A DNA stretch of 64,000 bases from positions 1 through 64,000 of the forward strand of contig NZ_PEBS01000011.1 of assembly GCF_002869965.1 (NCBI RefSeq). The letters run 5' to 3'. Under the pieces are notes generated by a model. That model had not been told where the DNA came from. It saw nothing but the letters and a program-made list of their open reading frames with translations, and did not search any database. The position numbers and the translations under genes are program-made. Positions 43,057 to 51,575 of the stretch are shown here, in pieces; within the stretch, counting starts at the first letter, position 1; every line of letters starts with the position of its first letter. This DNA comes from Janthinobacterium sp. ROICE36. GTDB taxonomy: Bacteria; Pseudomonadota; Gammaproteobacteria; Burkholderiales; Burkholderiaceae_D.

Positions 43057-44289
43057 TTAATCCTTCCCTGCCAGCACGGCCGCCGGTGCTGCGGGGGCGG
43101 TGGCTGGCGCGGCGAAGGTCACGCCGTGGCCCGGTTTCACGCCATCGAGCTTGGCGACGATGACTTTGGCGCCCGGCACCAGGCCGGACGTCACTTCCGC
43201 ATAACCTTCATCCTCGTTGCGCAAGCCCAGGGTGACGGGCTGCGCGACCACCTTGTTATTGACCAGCGCGTACACCACGGGGCCCTGTTTTTCATTGCGC
43301 ACGGCCGTCAACGGCACCAGCGGCGCCACGGGCGAGCGCTCGGTAACGATGCTGCCCTTGGCGAACATGCCGCCGCGCAGCGCGCCATCGCCATTGTCGA
43401 CGGCGATGTAGACCAGCATGGCGCGCGAGTCGCTCTCGGTGGTGGGGTTGATGCGCGTGACCTTGCCGGCAAAGTCGCGCGCGCCGAAGCCGTCGACCTT
43501 GAAGTGCACGTCCTGGCCCAGCTTGATACGGGGAATCTCCGCGCTGGGCACGGGCGCTTCCAGGGTCAGCTGGGCCAGGTTGACGATGGTGTAGACGGGC
43601 ATGTCGGGCGAGACTTTTTCGCCAGCCTGCAGGTGGCGCTTGCTGACGATGCCGGCCATGGGCGCGCGGATCACCGTGTCGGCCAGCGCGATGCGGGCGA
43701 TATCGAGCATGGCGGCGGCGGACTTGACGTTGGCACGCGCCAGGTCGACCGAGTTTTGCGTCGTGTCGTAGGCTGTCTGCGAAATGTATTTCTGCTTGAG
43801 CAGCGCCTGGCTGTTCGCTTCATTCTTGGCCGCCATGGACAGGCGCGCCTGCGCTTCGTCCAGCATGGCTTGCTGCTGCGTCAGGCGGGCGCGTAAGTCG
43901 GCCGCATCCAGGCGCACGAGGATTTGTCCATTGGCCACTTGCTGGCCTTCCTGCAAGGTCGTGTCCTCAATGACGCCGGAGACCTTGGCCTTGATGGTGG
44001 CCTGGGTCACGGGCGCCAGCGAACCGGACAGGGGCAGGCTGATGGCCAGCGCGCGCGCATCGATGGCGGCCACGTCGCTCTGCGCCAGTTCATGCACGGG
44101 CGTCTTGGCCTGCTCCTTCTTCTTGCTCGCTTGCAATTCGGCAGCCTTGGCGGCTTGCTGCTTCGATTGCATGACGGTCCATCCGCCGCCGGCCAGGCCC
44201 AGTACGACGAGGATCAGCACGGGGGTGCGCCAGCGCCGGCGGCGCGTGGCGGCAAGGGGAGAGGCGGAGGGCAAGGTCTCGTTTTTCAT
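43057..44289 (-). CDS. RND efflux periplasmic adaptor subunit
   Basis: The 410-residue membrane-fusion protein has an N-terminal signal anchor (TPVLILVVLGLAGGGWTV). A lysine/glutamate-rich stretch, a barrel-sandwich split around a helical hairpin (ATIKAKVSGVIEDTTLQEGQQVANGQIL, then DTVIRAPMAGIVSKRHLQAGEKV), a beta-barrel and a membrane-proximal domain follow. The Ala/Pro-rich C-tail (FAAPATAPAAPAAVLAGKD) is unusual but harmless-looking. It precedes the pump gene in one operon. No dedicated repressor gene is adjacent. Confidence 0.9.
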   Translation of the reverse strand: MKNETLPSASPLAATRRRRWRTPVLILVVLGLAGGGWTVMQSKQQAAKAAELQASKKKEQAKTPVHELAQSDVAAIDARALAISLPLSGSLAPVTQATIKAKVSGVIEDTTLQEGQQVANGQILVRLDAADLRARLTQQQAMLDEAQARLSMAAKNEANSQALLKQKYISQTAYDTTQNSVDLARANVKSAAAMLDIARIALADTVIRAPMAGIVSKRHLQAGEKVSPDMPVYTIVNLAQLTLEAPVPSAEIPRIKLGQDVHFKVDGFGARDFAGKVTRINPTTESDSRAMLVYIAVDNGDGALRGGMFAKGSIVTERSPVAPLVPLTAVRNEKQGPVVYALVNNKVVAQPVTLGLRNEDEGYAEVTSGLVPGAKVIVAKLDGVKPGHGVTFAAPATAPAAPAAVLAGKD

Positions 44290-44375
44290 AGTTTTTTAGT
44301 CAGGAGCGGCGCAGGGGCTCGGCGCCAGGTCTCGGTGCGGACCCGGCCTGTCGCTGGCCGGGGGGAATTCGGGTA

Positions 44376-44437
44376 GCGCATCACCGTGGCGGCCGCAGGC
44401 AGCACGCCTGCCGCTGCGGCCGTTCACGGCGATGCGC
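44376..44437. repeat. 62-bp imperfect palindrome in the divergent efflux/GGDEF region
   Basis: The arms GCGCATC-A-CCGTG and CACGG-C-GATGCGC, with inner GGCCGCAGGCAG and TGCCGCTGCGGCC, pair over almost all their length around CACGCC. It lies in a 394-bp gap without genes, 87 bp upstream of the adaptor start. It may be a cruciform-forming operator or a remnant terminator; no T run follows on either strand. The rest of the gap (44438-44683) shows nothing recognisable. Confidence 0.6.
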
Positions 44438-44683
44438 ATGTTGCCACTTTAGGAAGATTCAAGTCCGGCCGCCATCGCCGTGCGACAGATTGCACAAAAT
44501 CGGGGCTGGAATGCAAAAAACGGCGACCAAAGACAATTGCCAGCCTGGACGCCGCGCATGTCACGATGCTTGCGCATCCTCAAGAAGCCGATTCGCCAGC
44601 GCGCAAGAATGGTCGGGATGGTTGCGCCACCGGACAGGCCATACGCCCGCCGGTTGCCGTGCGGCCGCGCCACGGGGGGCCTG

Positions 44684-45838
44684 ATGTCTGATCGGATTGT
44701 CGGAGCCGCGCCGTCGCCGGGGCGCCTGCTTGCCGCAGCCGAACCACAGGCCGGGCCGGCCGGCAAGGCACTGGACTTGCTGTCCATCATTGTGGCTGCC
44801 GTCGAACAGGCGCCTGGGCTGGCCGTGCGCGGCATCGACCGCGACGGCATTGTGCGCTACTGGAGCACCGGCGCGGTGCGCCTGTATGGCGTGGCAGCGG
44901 AACTGGCACTGGGCCAGCCGTGGGCCAGGGTGGCCGCCTCGCTGCCGGACGCCGCCAGCCTGGCCGAGCAAGTCTCCGGCGAACTGGCGACCGTGTGGGA
45001 GAGTGGCAAGGCGCGCAGCACACGCCTGTGGAAGCTGGACCCCGATGGCGCCGCGCCGCGCTGCATCTGTTCCACCGTGTTTCCTGTCATGCAGTCCGGA
45101 AGAGTGCGGCAAGTGGTCTGCATCGATGTCGACATCACGGCCAGCGGCCAGGATGGCGCCGCACAGGGCACCGTGCTGCCGATGGGCGACAATTTTCGCC
45201 AGTTGTACGACAAGTCCGCCGACGCCATCGTCATGCTGCGCGACGAGTACATCGCCGAGGCCAATCCGGCCGCTATTGCCCTGTTTCAATGCGAAGACCG
45301 GCCACGGTTGCTGGGGCGCCGCCTCAGCGACTTTTCGCCCTTGCGCCAGCCCGATGGCGAATTGTCATCGTTGCGCGGCAGGCAGCTGTCGGCGCAGGCC
45401 CACGCCGACGGCAACTGCCGCTATGACTGGCACTATCAGACATGCGCGGGCGAGCTGTTCTGGAGCGAAGTGCTGCTGACTTCCGTCACGCTCGACCATA
45501 CCTATCTGTTTTACGCCGTGATCCGCGATATTTCCTCGCGTAAACTGGCCGAGCGGGCCTTGTATCTGTCGATGCAGGTCATCGAGCATGCAAGTGTCGC
45601 CATCGTCGTGATGGATCCGCAGCAACGCGTCGTCAGCATGAATCCCGCTTACAGCGAGATCAGCGGCTACAGCCCGGACGACATGCTGGGCAAGCCCTTG
45701 ATCCTGCACGGCGTGGTACCGGAGGCGCCCGCGTTTTTCGACCACGTGTGGGACGAAGTTGACGCCAACGGTTATTGGCAAGGCGATATCGTGGGCCCGC
45801 GCAAGGAGGGGGGCGCTATCCGGCCTGGCTGTCGCTGA
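44684..45838 (+). CDS. PAS-domain N-terminal part of a frameshifted PAS-GGDEF-EAL protein
   Basis: The ATG at 44684 opens a frame with three PAS-like modules: ALDLLSIIVAAVEQAPGLAVRG from about residue 30, NFRQLYDKSADAIVMLRDEYIAEAN, and MQVIEHASVAIVVMDPQQRVVSMNPAYSEISGYS. It breaks in the last PAS module at RKEGGAIRPGCR-stop. The expected continuation (RKEGG-R-YPAWLSLTAIRDSQG) is in the +1-shifted frame. The cause is a run of six G at 45808-45813 where seven would keep the frame. Without the shift, gene 44684-47205 would encode about 840 residues. Confidence 0.8.
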   Translation: MSDRIVGAAPSPGRLLAAAEPQAGPAGKALDLLSIIVAAVEQAPGLAVRGIDRDGIVRYWSTGAVRLYGVAAELALGQPWARVAASLPDAASLAEQVSGELATVWESGKARSTRLWKLDPDGAAPRCICSTVFPVMQSGRVRQVVCIDVDITASGQDGAAQGTVLPMGDNFRQLYDKSADAIVMLRDEYIAEANPAAIALFQCEDRPRLLGRRLSDFSPLRQPDGELSSLRGRQLSAQAHADGNCRYDWHYQTCAGELFWSEVLLTSVTLDHTYLFYAVIRDISSRKLAERALYLSMQVIEHASVAIVVMDPQQRVVSMNPAYSEISGYSPDDMLGKPLILHGVVPEAPAFFDHVWDEVDANGYWQGDIVGPRKEGGAIRPGCR

Positions 45839-47205
45839 CGGCCATCCGCGACAGCCAGGGGCAGTTGAGCAATTACCTGGCCATACTCAGCGATATCAGC
45901 GAACGCAAGAAAAACGAGGAGCACACGCGCCACCTGGCCGAGCACGATTTCCTCACCGACTTGCCGAACCGGGTGCTGCTGCTGGACCGGCTGTCACTGG
46001 CGCTGGCGGCTGCGCGGCGCAAGCTGAGCATGCTGGCCATCCTGTACCTGGACCTCGACCATTTCAAGCACATCAATGACAGCATGGGCCACCATGTGGG
46101 CGATTTGTTGCTCAAGGAAGTGGCGCGGCGCCTGGTACGCTGCGTGCGCGGCGTCGATACCGTCAGCCGGCATGGCGGCGACGAGTTCGTCATCATCCTG
46201 GCCGAGGTGGGCGGCATCGACCAGGTGGCCCATGTGGCGTCCAGCCTGCTGCATGCCGTCACACAGCCCTATCAACTGGGCGAATATGAACTGCATGTGT
46301 CGACCTCGATCGGCGTGGCCATCTTTCCCAGCGATGGCGACAGCATCGACACGCTGGTGCACAACGCCGACATTGCGATGTACCACGCCAAGGAAAGAGG
46401 GCGCAACAATTTCCAGTTTTTCAATGCCGAGATGAATGCGCAAATCGTCGAGCGGGCCAGCCTGGAGCAAGGCTTGCGCGCCGCGCTGGACCGCGATGAA
46501 CTCGTGCTGGAGTTCCAGCCCGCGCTCGATATCGCCAGCGGGAAGATACTCGGCGCCGAGGCCCTGTTGCGCTGGCGCCACCCGCAACTGGGCGTGCTGG
46601 CGCCCGAGCGCTTCATCGCCGTGGCAGAGGAGTGCGGCTTGATGGTGTCGATAGGCAACTGGGTGCTGCGCCACGCCTGCTTGCGCGCGCGCGCCTGGCA
46701 AGATGCGGGCCAGGCCTGGCGCGTGGCCGTGAATCTGTCGCCGACGCAATGCCTGCACAATAATTTATTGCTCAGCGTGCAAGATGCGCTCGCCGTGTCG
46801 GGTTTGCCTGCCGCCTGCCTGGAACTGGAAGTGACGGAAGCGCTGCTGATGAAGGGCGGCGCGCGTCTGGCCGGCGTGCTGGCGCAGCTGCGCGCGCTGG
46901 GCGCCAGGCTGGCCATCGACGACTTCGGCACCGGCTATTCGCGCCTGGCCAATCTGCGCCATTATCCGGTGGATAAACTCAAGATCGATCCATCCTTCCT
47001 GCCCGCTGCGGCCGGCGAGTCTGACACGGCCGTCGCCGCCACCATCATCGCCATGGCGCGCGAGCTGCAATTGACGGTGATTGCCGAAGGCGTGGAAACG
47101 GCGCAGCAGCTGGCCTATCTGCGGGCGCAGGGCTGCCAGCAATACCAGGGGCGCTATGCCAGCGCGCAAGTCGAGGGCAGTGCGCTGGCGACGTTGTTAC
47201 ATTAG
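45775..47205 (+). CDS. GGDEF-EAL part of the frameshifted cyclic-di-GMP enzyme
   Basis: This frame resumes the PAS module at RYPAWLSLTAIRDSQG (about 45811). It continues with a GGDEF domain having an intact RHGGDEFVIIL and an upstream HDFLTDLPNRVLLLDRL. An EAL domain follows with intact motif (ILGAEALLRWRHP), DDFGTGYSRLANLRHYPVDKLKID and AEGVETAQQL. Both halves of c-di-GMP turnover therefore look catalytically competent. No good start codon or RBS exists for this half alone; the TTG at 45775 is only the frame's first possible start. It probably needs the frame restored, or is a pseudogene part. Confidence 0.8.
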   Translation: MARRYRGPAQGGGRYPAWLSLTAIRDSQGQLSNYLAILSDISERKKNEEHTRHLAEHDFLTDLPNRVLLLDRLSLALAAARRKLSMLAILYLDLDHFKHINDSMGHHVGDLLLKEVARRLVRCVRGVDTVSRHGGDEFVIILAEVGGIDQVAHVASSLLHAVTQPYQLGEYELHVSTSIGVAIFPSDGDSIDTLVHNADIAMYHAKERGRNNFQFFNAEMNAQIVERASLEQGLRAALDRDELVLEFQPALDIASGKILGAEALLRWRHPQLGVLAPERFIAVAEECGLMVSIGNWVLRHACLRARAWQDAGQAWRVAVNLSPTQCLHNNLLLSVQDALAVSGLPAACLELEVTEALLMKGGARLAGVLAQLRALGARLAIDDFGTGYSRLANLRHYPVDKLKIDPSFLPAAAGESDTAVAATIIAMARELQLTVIAEGVETAQQLAYLRAQGCQQYQGRYASAQVEGSALATLLH

Positions 47206-47213
47206 TTATTGCA

Positions 47214-48188
47214 TTAATCAATGTTTCCCAACAACTTGATGCGCGCCAGCACCTGGCCATGGTCGGATGCGTGCGGCAGGCCCAGCAGCAAATGGTCGTT
47301 CAGGCAGCGCACTTCCTGCACCACGCCGATGGCGCGCGGCGAGGCGGCGTGGAAGTGTTCGGACACGAGAATGTGGTCGATCGTCATGTAGGCGCTGTCG
47401 TGGATATTCGTGTAGCCCACGTGGCGCAAGGCATCCTGGCGCAACTGGATGGCGTTGGCGTCATACAGGCGCGCGCGCATTTCCATGCCAGGTTCGCACG
47501 GCGCGCCCGCCCCCATGACGATGGACGTGGTGACGGCATTGGCGATATCGTTGAAGTCGCCCAGCACGATGCGGGGACGGCCGCTGTGGCCCAGTTCGCT
47601 TGCCAGCACGCGCAGGGCCACCGCTTCCGCGCCGCGCCGCTGCAGCGAACGCAGGTTGGCCAGCGCGTAGGCGGCGTCGCTGCCGTCGCCATGGCGGTAG
47701 TCGGGCCGGCGCGACTTCAAGTGCACCACCACCACGTCGGTGAGTTGGCCGCCAGGCAAGTGCACCTGCACATGCAGGGGCGCGCGGGCGAAGCGGCAGG
47801 CGTTGTCATCGGCGGCATGGCTGTCGGCGGGCACGCTCACGCCGGCCGGGAAATTCGTCCATGCAACACCGGCGCCGGCCAGCGGCAGCCGCGACACCAG
47901 CGCCACCGTGGGCAGCATGCGTCCTGCCGCATCCATCGCATCGTAGCCGGCCAGGGTGGCGTCGCGATAGTGGCGCGTGCGCGACAGCACGTCGCGCAGG
48001 GCCGCTTGCGAGAAAATTTCCTGGAAACCGATCACGTCGGCTCCGAGCAGGTCGATTTGCCGCGCCGTCCACTCCGCCTTGGCCTCGTATTGCGCCGGGT
48101 TCAACGGTTCCAGGTTGTCATACAATTTCACCCCGGCCGGGGCCAGGTTGCAGACATTGAAGGTGGCAAAGCGGATTTCTTCCTGCAT
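47214..48188 (-). CDS. Endonuclease/exonuclease/phosphatase-family hydrolase
   Basis: The 324-residue protein has the EEP fold marks: N-terminal IRFATFNVCNL, metal-binding Glu in DVIGFQEIFS, VVVVHLKSRRPD, GDFNDIANAV and the final SDHGQVLARI. It has no signal peptide, so it is cytoplasmic. The EEP superfamily contains nucleases, sphingomyelinases and inositol phosphatases, so the substrate is open. It converges on the GGDEF-EAL gene with 8 bp between stops and is divergent from ybaK. Confidence 0.87.
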   Translation of the reverse strand: MQEEIRFATFNVCNLAPAGVKLYDNLEPLNPAQYEAKAEWTARQIDLLGADVIGFQEIFSQAALRDVLSRTRHYRDATLAGYDAMDAAGRMLPTVALVSRLPLAGAGVAWTNFPAGVSVPADSHAADDNACRFARAPLHVQVHLPGGQLTDVVVVHLKSRRPDYRHGDGSDAAYALANLRSLQRRGAEAVALRVLASELGHSGRPRIVLGDFNDIANAVTTSIVMGAGAPCEPGMEMRARLYDANAIQLRQDALRHVGYTNIHDSAYMTIDHILVSEHFHAASPRAIGVVQEVRCLNDHLLLGLPHASDHGQVLARIKLLGNID

Positions 48189-48225
48189 AATTAGTACTCC
48201 TCACTGAACGATCAGCGTATCACGC

Positions 48226-48717
48226 ATGGCTAAAAAAGAGCATATTTCCGAAACCCAGGCGACGCAGATGCTGCGCAAGCATCAAGTTTCCTTTGAAGAA
48301 CACCCATATCCCTACGAGGAGCACGGCGGCACCAGCGTCTCGGCGCGCGAGCTGGGGGTGCCGGAACACGCGGTGATCAAGACCCTGGTGATGCAGGACG
48401 AGGCGGCGCGGCCGATGATCGTGCTCATGCATGGTGATTGCAAGGTGTCGACCAAGAACCTGGCGCGTGGCATCGGCTGCAAGTCCGTCGAGCCCTGCAA
48501 GCCCGAGGTGGCGCAGCGCCATTCCGGCTACATGATAGGCGGCACCTCGCCCTTCGGCACCAGGAAGGCCATGCCCGTCTACGTGGAAGCGTCGATCCTG
48601 GAATTGCCGCGTATCTACATCAATGGCGGGCGGCGCGGTTTTCTCGTCTCGCTGGCGCCGCAGGTGCTGCTCGATTTACTGAACGCCAAGCCGGTGCAGT
48701 GCGCCCTGCAAGATTAA
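48226..48717 (+). CDS. ybaK: Cys-tRNA(Pro)/aminoacyl-tRNA deacylase, YbaK family
   Basis: The 163-residue protein matches YbaK/EbsC trans-editing enzymes, which hydrolyse mischarged tRNA. Segments are GTSVSARELGVPEHAVIKTLVMQ, DCKVSTKNLAR with the catalytic-site Lys, YMIGGTSPFGTRKAMPVYV, and YINGGRRGFLVSLAP. Cys-tRNA(Pro) is the usual substrate; Ala-type editing by related ProX proteins cannot be excluded from sequence alone. Confidence 0.93.
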   Translation: MAKKEHISETQATQMLRKHQVSFEEHPYPYEEHGGTSVSARELGVPEHAVIKTLVMQDEAARPMIVLMHGDCKVSTKNLARGIGCKSVEPCKPEVAQRHSGYMIGGTSPFGTRKAMPVYVEASILELPRIYINGGRRGFLVSLAPQVLLDLLNAKPVQCALQD

Positions 48718-48814
48718 GAAATCGGCACGCCGCCCTGTCGCTGGACTGGGCGCTGGTGTATATTCTGCTGCGCCAGCCTCGATGCTGGTGCAATAAACAC
48801 AATAAAGGGAAGAA

Positions 48815-49459
48815 ATGAATCCAGTAATCACAACCGTGGCAATGACAGTGGCCGCTTACTTGCTCGGCTCGATATCGTTTGCCGTGGTGATGAGCAAGGT
48901 CTACGGCATTGCCGATCCGCGCACCTATGGCTCGAAAAATCCGGGCGCCACCAACGTGCTGCGCAGCGGCAACAAGGGCGCCGCCATCATGACCCTGCTG
49001 GGCGATGGCGCCAAGGGCTGGCTGGCCGTCTTCCTGGCCGACCATTTTGCCAGCGCGCTGGGCGTGGGCGACACGGCCGTGGCGCTGGTGGCCATCGCCG
49101 TTTTCCTCGGCCATCTGTGGCCCGTGTTCTTCCGCTTCGTCGGCGGCAAGGGCGTGGCCACGGCCCTCGGCGTGTTGCTCGGTATTAATCCATGGCTGGG
49201 CCTGGCGACCCTGGCCACCTGGCTGATCATCGCCTACGCCTTCCGCTATTCTTCGCTGGCGGCCCTGGTGGCTGCCCTGTTCGCGCCGTTTTACTATGGC
49301 TTGCTGTTTGGCGTTGATCCCATCTTGCTGGCCGTCATCGTCATGAGCGTGCTGCTGGCTTACCGCCACAGCCAGAACATCGCGAACTTGCTCTCTGGCA
49401 AAGAAAGCAAGATCGGCGGCAAGAAGGACGCGGCCAAGGCCGCTGGCAAGAAAAAGTAA
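48815..49459 (+). CDS. plsY: Glycerol-3-phosphate acyltransferase PlsY
   Basis: This 214-residue, five-helix membrane enzyme transfers the acyl group from acyl-phosphate to glycerol-3-phosphate. Conserved motifs are all present: [32 protein letters not shown], and [19 protein letters not shown]. The C-terminal tail is Lys/Ala-rich. AAGGGA lies before the ATG. A small hairpin (CGCCAGC/GCTGGTG) precedes it by about 25 bp. Confidence 0.96.
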   Translation: MNPVITTVAMTVAAYLLGSISFAVVMSKVYGIADPRTYGSKNPGATNVLRSGNKGAAIMTLLGDGAKGWLAVFLADHFASALGVGDTAVALVAIAVFLGHLWPVFFRFVGGKGVATALGVLLGINPWLGLATLATWLIIAYAFRYSSLAALVAALFAPFYYGLLFGVDPILLAVIVMSVLLAYRHSQNIANLLSGKESKIGGKKDAAKAAGKKK

Positions 49460-49549
49460 GCGCTTGATTTCCCGCGGCCCGCACGCATATGCTGTGCTTG
49501 CGGCGCCGCGCGGTGCGGCCGCCACCGACTCGCGCAAAGGCTGCCCACC

Positions 49550-50212
49550 ATGACTGTTTCCAGCACTCCCACTCCCATCCGTATCGACTTCGTTTCCGAC
49601 GTTTCCTGTCCCTGGTGCGTGGTCGGCCTGAAATCACTGGAGCAGGCGCTGGACAAGCTGCAAGACACCGTCCAGGCCGAGATCCACTTCCAGCCCTTCG
49701 AGCTGAACGCCAATATGCCGCCTGAAGGCGAGGATGTCGGCGAACACATCGCCCGCAAATACGGCTCCACTCCGGAACAGATGGCGCAATCGCGCGAAGC
49801 GATCCGCGCGCGCGGCGAACAGCTGGGCTTTACCTTTGCCATGGACAAGCGCGGCCGCATCTACAATACCTTCGATGCGCACCGTTTGCTGCACTGGGCC
49901 GAGATTGAAGGGCGCCAGAAGGCACTCAAGATGGCCCTGTTCGACGCCTATTTCACGCAGGGCCAGAATCCGTCCTCGCACGAAGTGTTGCTGGCCGTGG
50001 CCGGCAAGGTGGGGCTCGATACCGTGCAAGCGGCCGAGGTGCTGGCCTCCGATGCCTACGCCGACGAGGTGCGCGCGCAAGAGCAGTTCTACCAGCAAAA
50101 CGGCATCAACTCGGTGCCCGCCGTCATCATCAACGAGCGCCACCTGATTTCCGGCGGCCAGCCGCCCGAGGTGTTTGAGCAAGCCTTGCGCCAGATCATC
50201 AGCGGCGGCTGA
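49550..50212 (+). CDS. DsbA-family oxidoreductase, FrnE-like
   Basis: The 220-residue protein has a thioredoxin fold with CPWC active site (SDVSCPWCVVGLKSLE), a helical insertion, and the cis-Pro region NSVPAVIINERHLISGGQ near the C-terminus. The absence of a signal peptide and the FrnE-type sequence (FELNANMPPEGED, FDAHRLLHWAE) indicate a cytoplasmic polyketide-type dithiol isomerase of the FrnE subfamily. Physiological role unknown; related Deinococcus FrnE helps oxidative stress tolerance. Confidence 0.9.
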   Translation: MTVSSTPTPIRIDFVSDVSCPWCVVGLKSLEQALDKLQDTVQAEIHFQPFELNANMPPEGEDVGEHIARKYGSTPEQMAQSREAIRARGEQLGFTFAMDKRGRIYNTFDAHRLLHWAEIEGRQKALKMALFDAYFTQGQNPSSHEVLLAVAGKVGLDTVQAAEVLASDAYADEVRAQEQFYQQNGINSVPAVIINERHLISGGQPPEVFEQALRQIISGG

Positions 50213-50282
50213 ACGGGGCGCCAATGGCGCGCGCCATGGCAGACTTTTTGCGCTACACTCGGCGCAGAAGGAGGATAGTCAA

Positions 50283-50573
50283 ATGCCAACAGCCAGCTGG
50301 AATGGTGTCGTCATCGCGCAAGCGGCCGACGATCAGGTGCAAATCGTTGAAAACAATGTGTATTTTCCTTTAGCTGCGGTGATGCAGGACTACCTGCGTC
50401 CCAGCAGCCACACGACCATCTGCCCATGGAAGGGCACGGCCAGCTATTACGACCTCGTTGTCGATGGCCAGACAAATGCCAACGCGGCCTGGTATTACCC
50501 CCAGCCCAAGGATGCTGCCAAACAAATTGCCGGCTACGTCGCCTTCTGGCGCGGCGTGAGCGTCGAGCGCTGA
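50283..50573 (+). CDS. DUF427-family small protein
   Basis: The 96-residue protein has the DUF427 pattern: VVIAQAADDQVQIVENNVYFPLAAV, TICPWKGTASYYDLVVDG and AWYYPQPKDAAKQI, then YVAFW. AAGGAGG lies 6 to 12 bases before the ATG, a near-ideal ribosome-binding site. The family is widespread and small; its biochemical function is not established. Confidence 0.9.
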   Translation: MPTASWNGVVIAQAADDQVQIVENNVYFPLAAVMQDYLRPSSHTTICPWKGTASYYDLVVDGQTNANAAWYYPQPKDAAKQIAGYVAFWRGVSVER

Positions 50574-50612
50574 CGCTTTTCATCCTCAATAAAAATCAAC
50601 AGAAAGCAGACG

Positions 50613-51575
50613 ATGGATTTACGCCTCGCCGTGTACCAACTCGCCTCGGCCCATGCGCTCGATGCTCAACAAACCCGGCAATTGCAGGAAGTGGCCGGCT
50701 TCCAGCGCGAACCCGCGCGCCTGGCCTACTGGCTGCCGCGCGGCGTGGCCGTGCTGGGTGCCGCGTTGCTGGGAATGGGCCTGATCTGCTGGGTCGCCGC
50801 CAACTGGGAAGAGCTGGGCCGCATGGGCCGTTTTGCCCTCTTGCAAGGCGTGTTTGCCGCCGCCTGCGTGGGCGCGTTCGTCGTGCCCAAGGCGCGCGTG
50901 CCCTTGCTGCTGCTGGCCTTGCTGGGCATCGGCGGCCTGTTCGCGTATTTCGGCCAGACTTACCAGACAGGCGCCGATCCGTGGCAGCTGTTCGCCTTGT
51001 GGGCCGCGCTGGCCTTGCCCCTGTGCCTGGTGGCGCGCAGCGATGTGCTGTGGACGCCGTGGATGCTGATTTTTTCGACGGCCGCCGCCCTGTGGATGCA
51101 GGCGCATGCGCACCACAGCTGGCGCATCGATTCAAGCGATCTGAGCATTTTCGTCAGCGGCTGGCTGGCCGTGTTGCTGGCCTGTGCGTTTGTCTCGCCC
51201 CTGCTGGCGCGCTGGACGGGCGCCGGCAGCTGGGCCTTGCGCCTGGGCTTGGTGCTCGCCACCGTCCTCATCACGGGCACGGCCGTCAGCGCCTTGTTCG
51301 GCAGCAATATCGAGTCACCGTACTGGGCGGGACTGGGCTTGCTGGCCATCGCCGGCGTCCTGCTGGCCACGCGCCAGTTCTTTGACGTATTCGGCCTGAG
51401 CGCCGTCGCGCTGGGCCTGAACACCTTGCTGGTGGGCGGCCTGGCGCGCGTGCTGCTCAATGGCGGCAATGGCGATGGTGTCGGCAGGCTGGTGATGCTG
51501 GGCTTGTTTGCCGCCGTGCTGCTGGCGCTGACCGTGCAAGGCATACTGTGGCGCACGCGCCAGGAGGCAGCATGA
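50613..51575 (+). CDS. DUF2157-family membrane protein
   Basis: The 320-residue protein starts with a short soluble region (LAVYQLASAHALDAQQTRQLQEVAGF), then about eight to nine hydrophobic segments. It includes the family's GLICWVAANWEELGRMGRFALLQGVF-type stretch and FGQTYQTGADPWQLFALWAALALP. DUF2157 genes usually sit beside DUF4401 and GDYXXLXY genes, as here. The stop overlaps the next start (ATGA at 51572-51575), so the two are coupled. Function unknown. Confidence 0.85.
   Translation: MDLRLAVYQLASAHALDAQQTRQLQEVAGFQREPARLAYWLPRGVAVLGAALLGMGLICWVAANWEELGRMGRFALLQGVFAAACVGAFVVPKARVPLLLLALLGIGGLFAYFGQTYQTGADPWQLFALWAALALPLCLVARSDVLWTPWMLIFSTAAALWMQAHAHHSWRIDSSDLSIFVSGWLAVLLACAFVSPLLARWTGAGSWALRLGLVLATVLITGTAVSALFGSNIESPYWAGLGLLAIAGVLLATRQFFDVFGLSAVALGLNTLLVGGLARVLLNGGNGDGVGRLVMLGLFAAVLLALTVQGILWRTRQEAA

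Noticed and set aside
44438-44683. Short frames on both strands upstream of the PAS-GGDEF-EAL gene
   Set aside because: Arg/Ala/Pro-rich composition, no ribosome-binding site and no motif; treated as non-coding.
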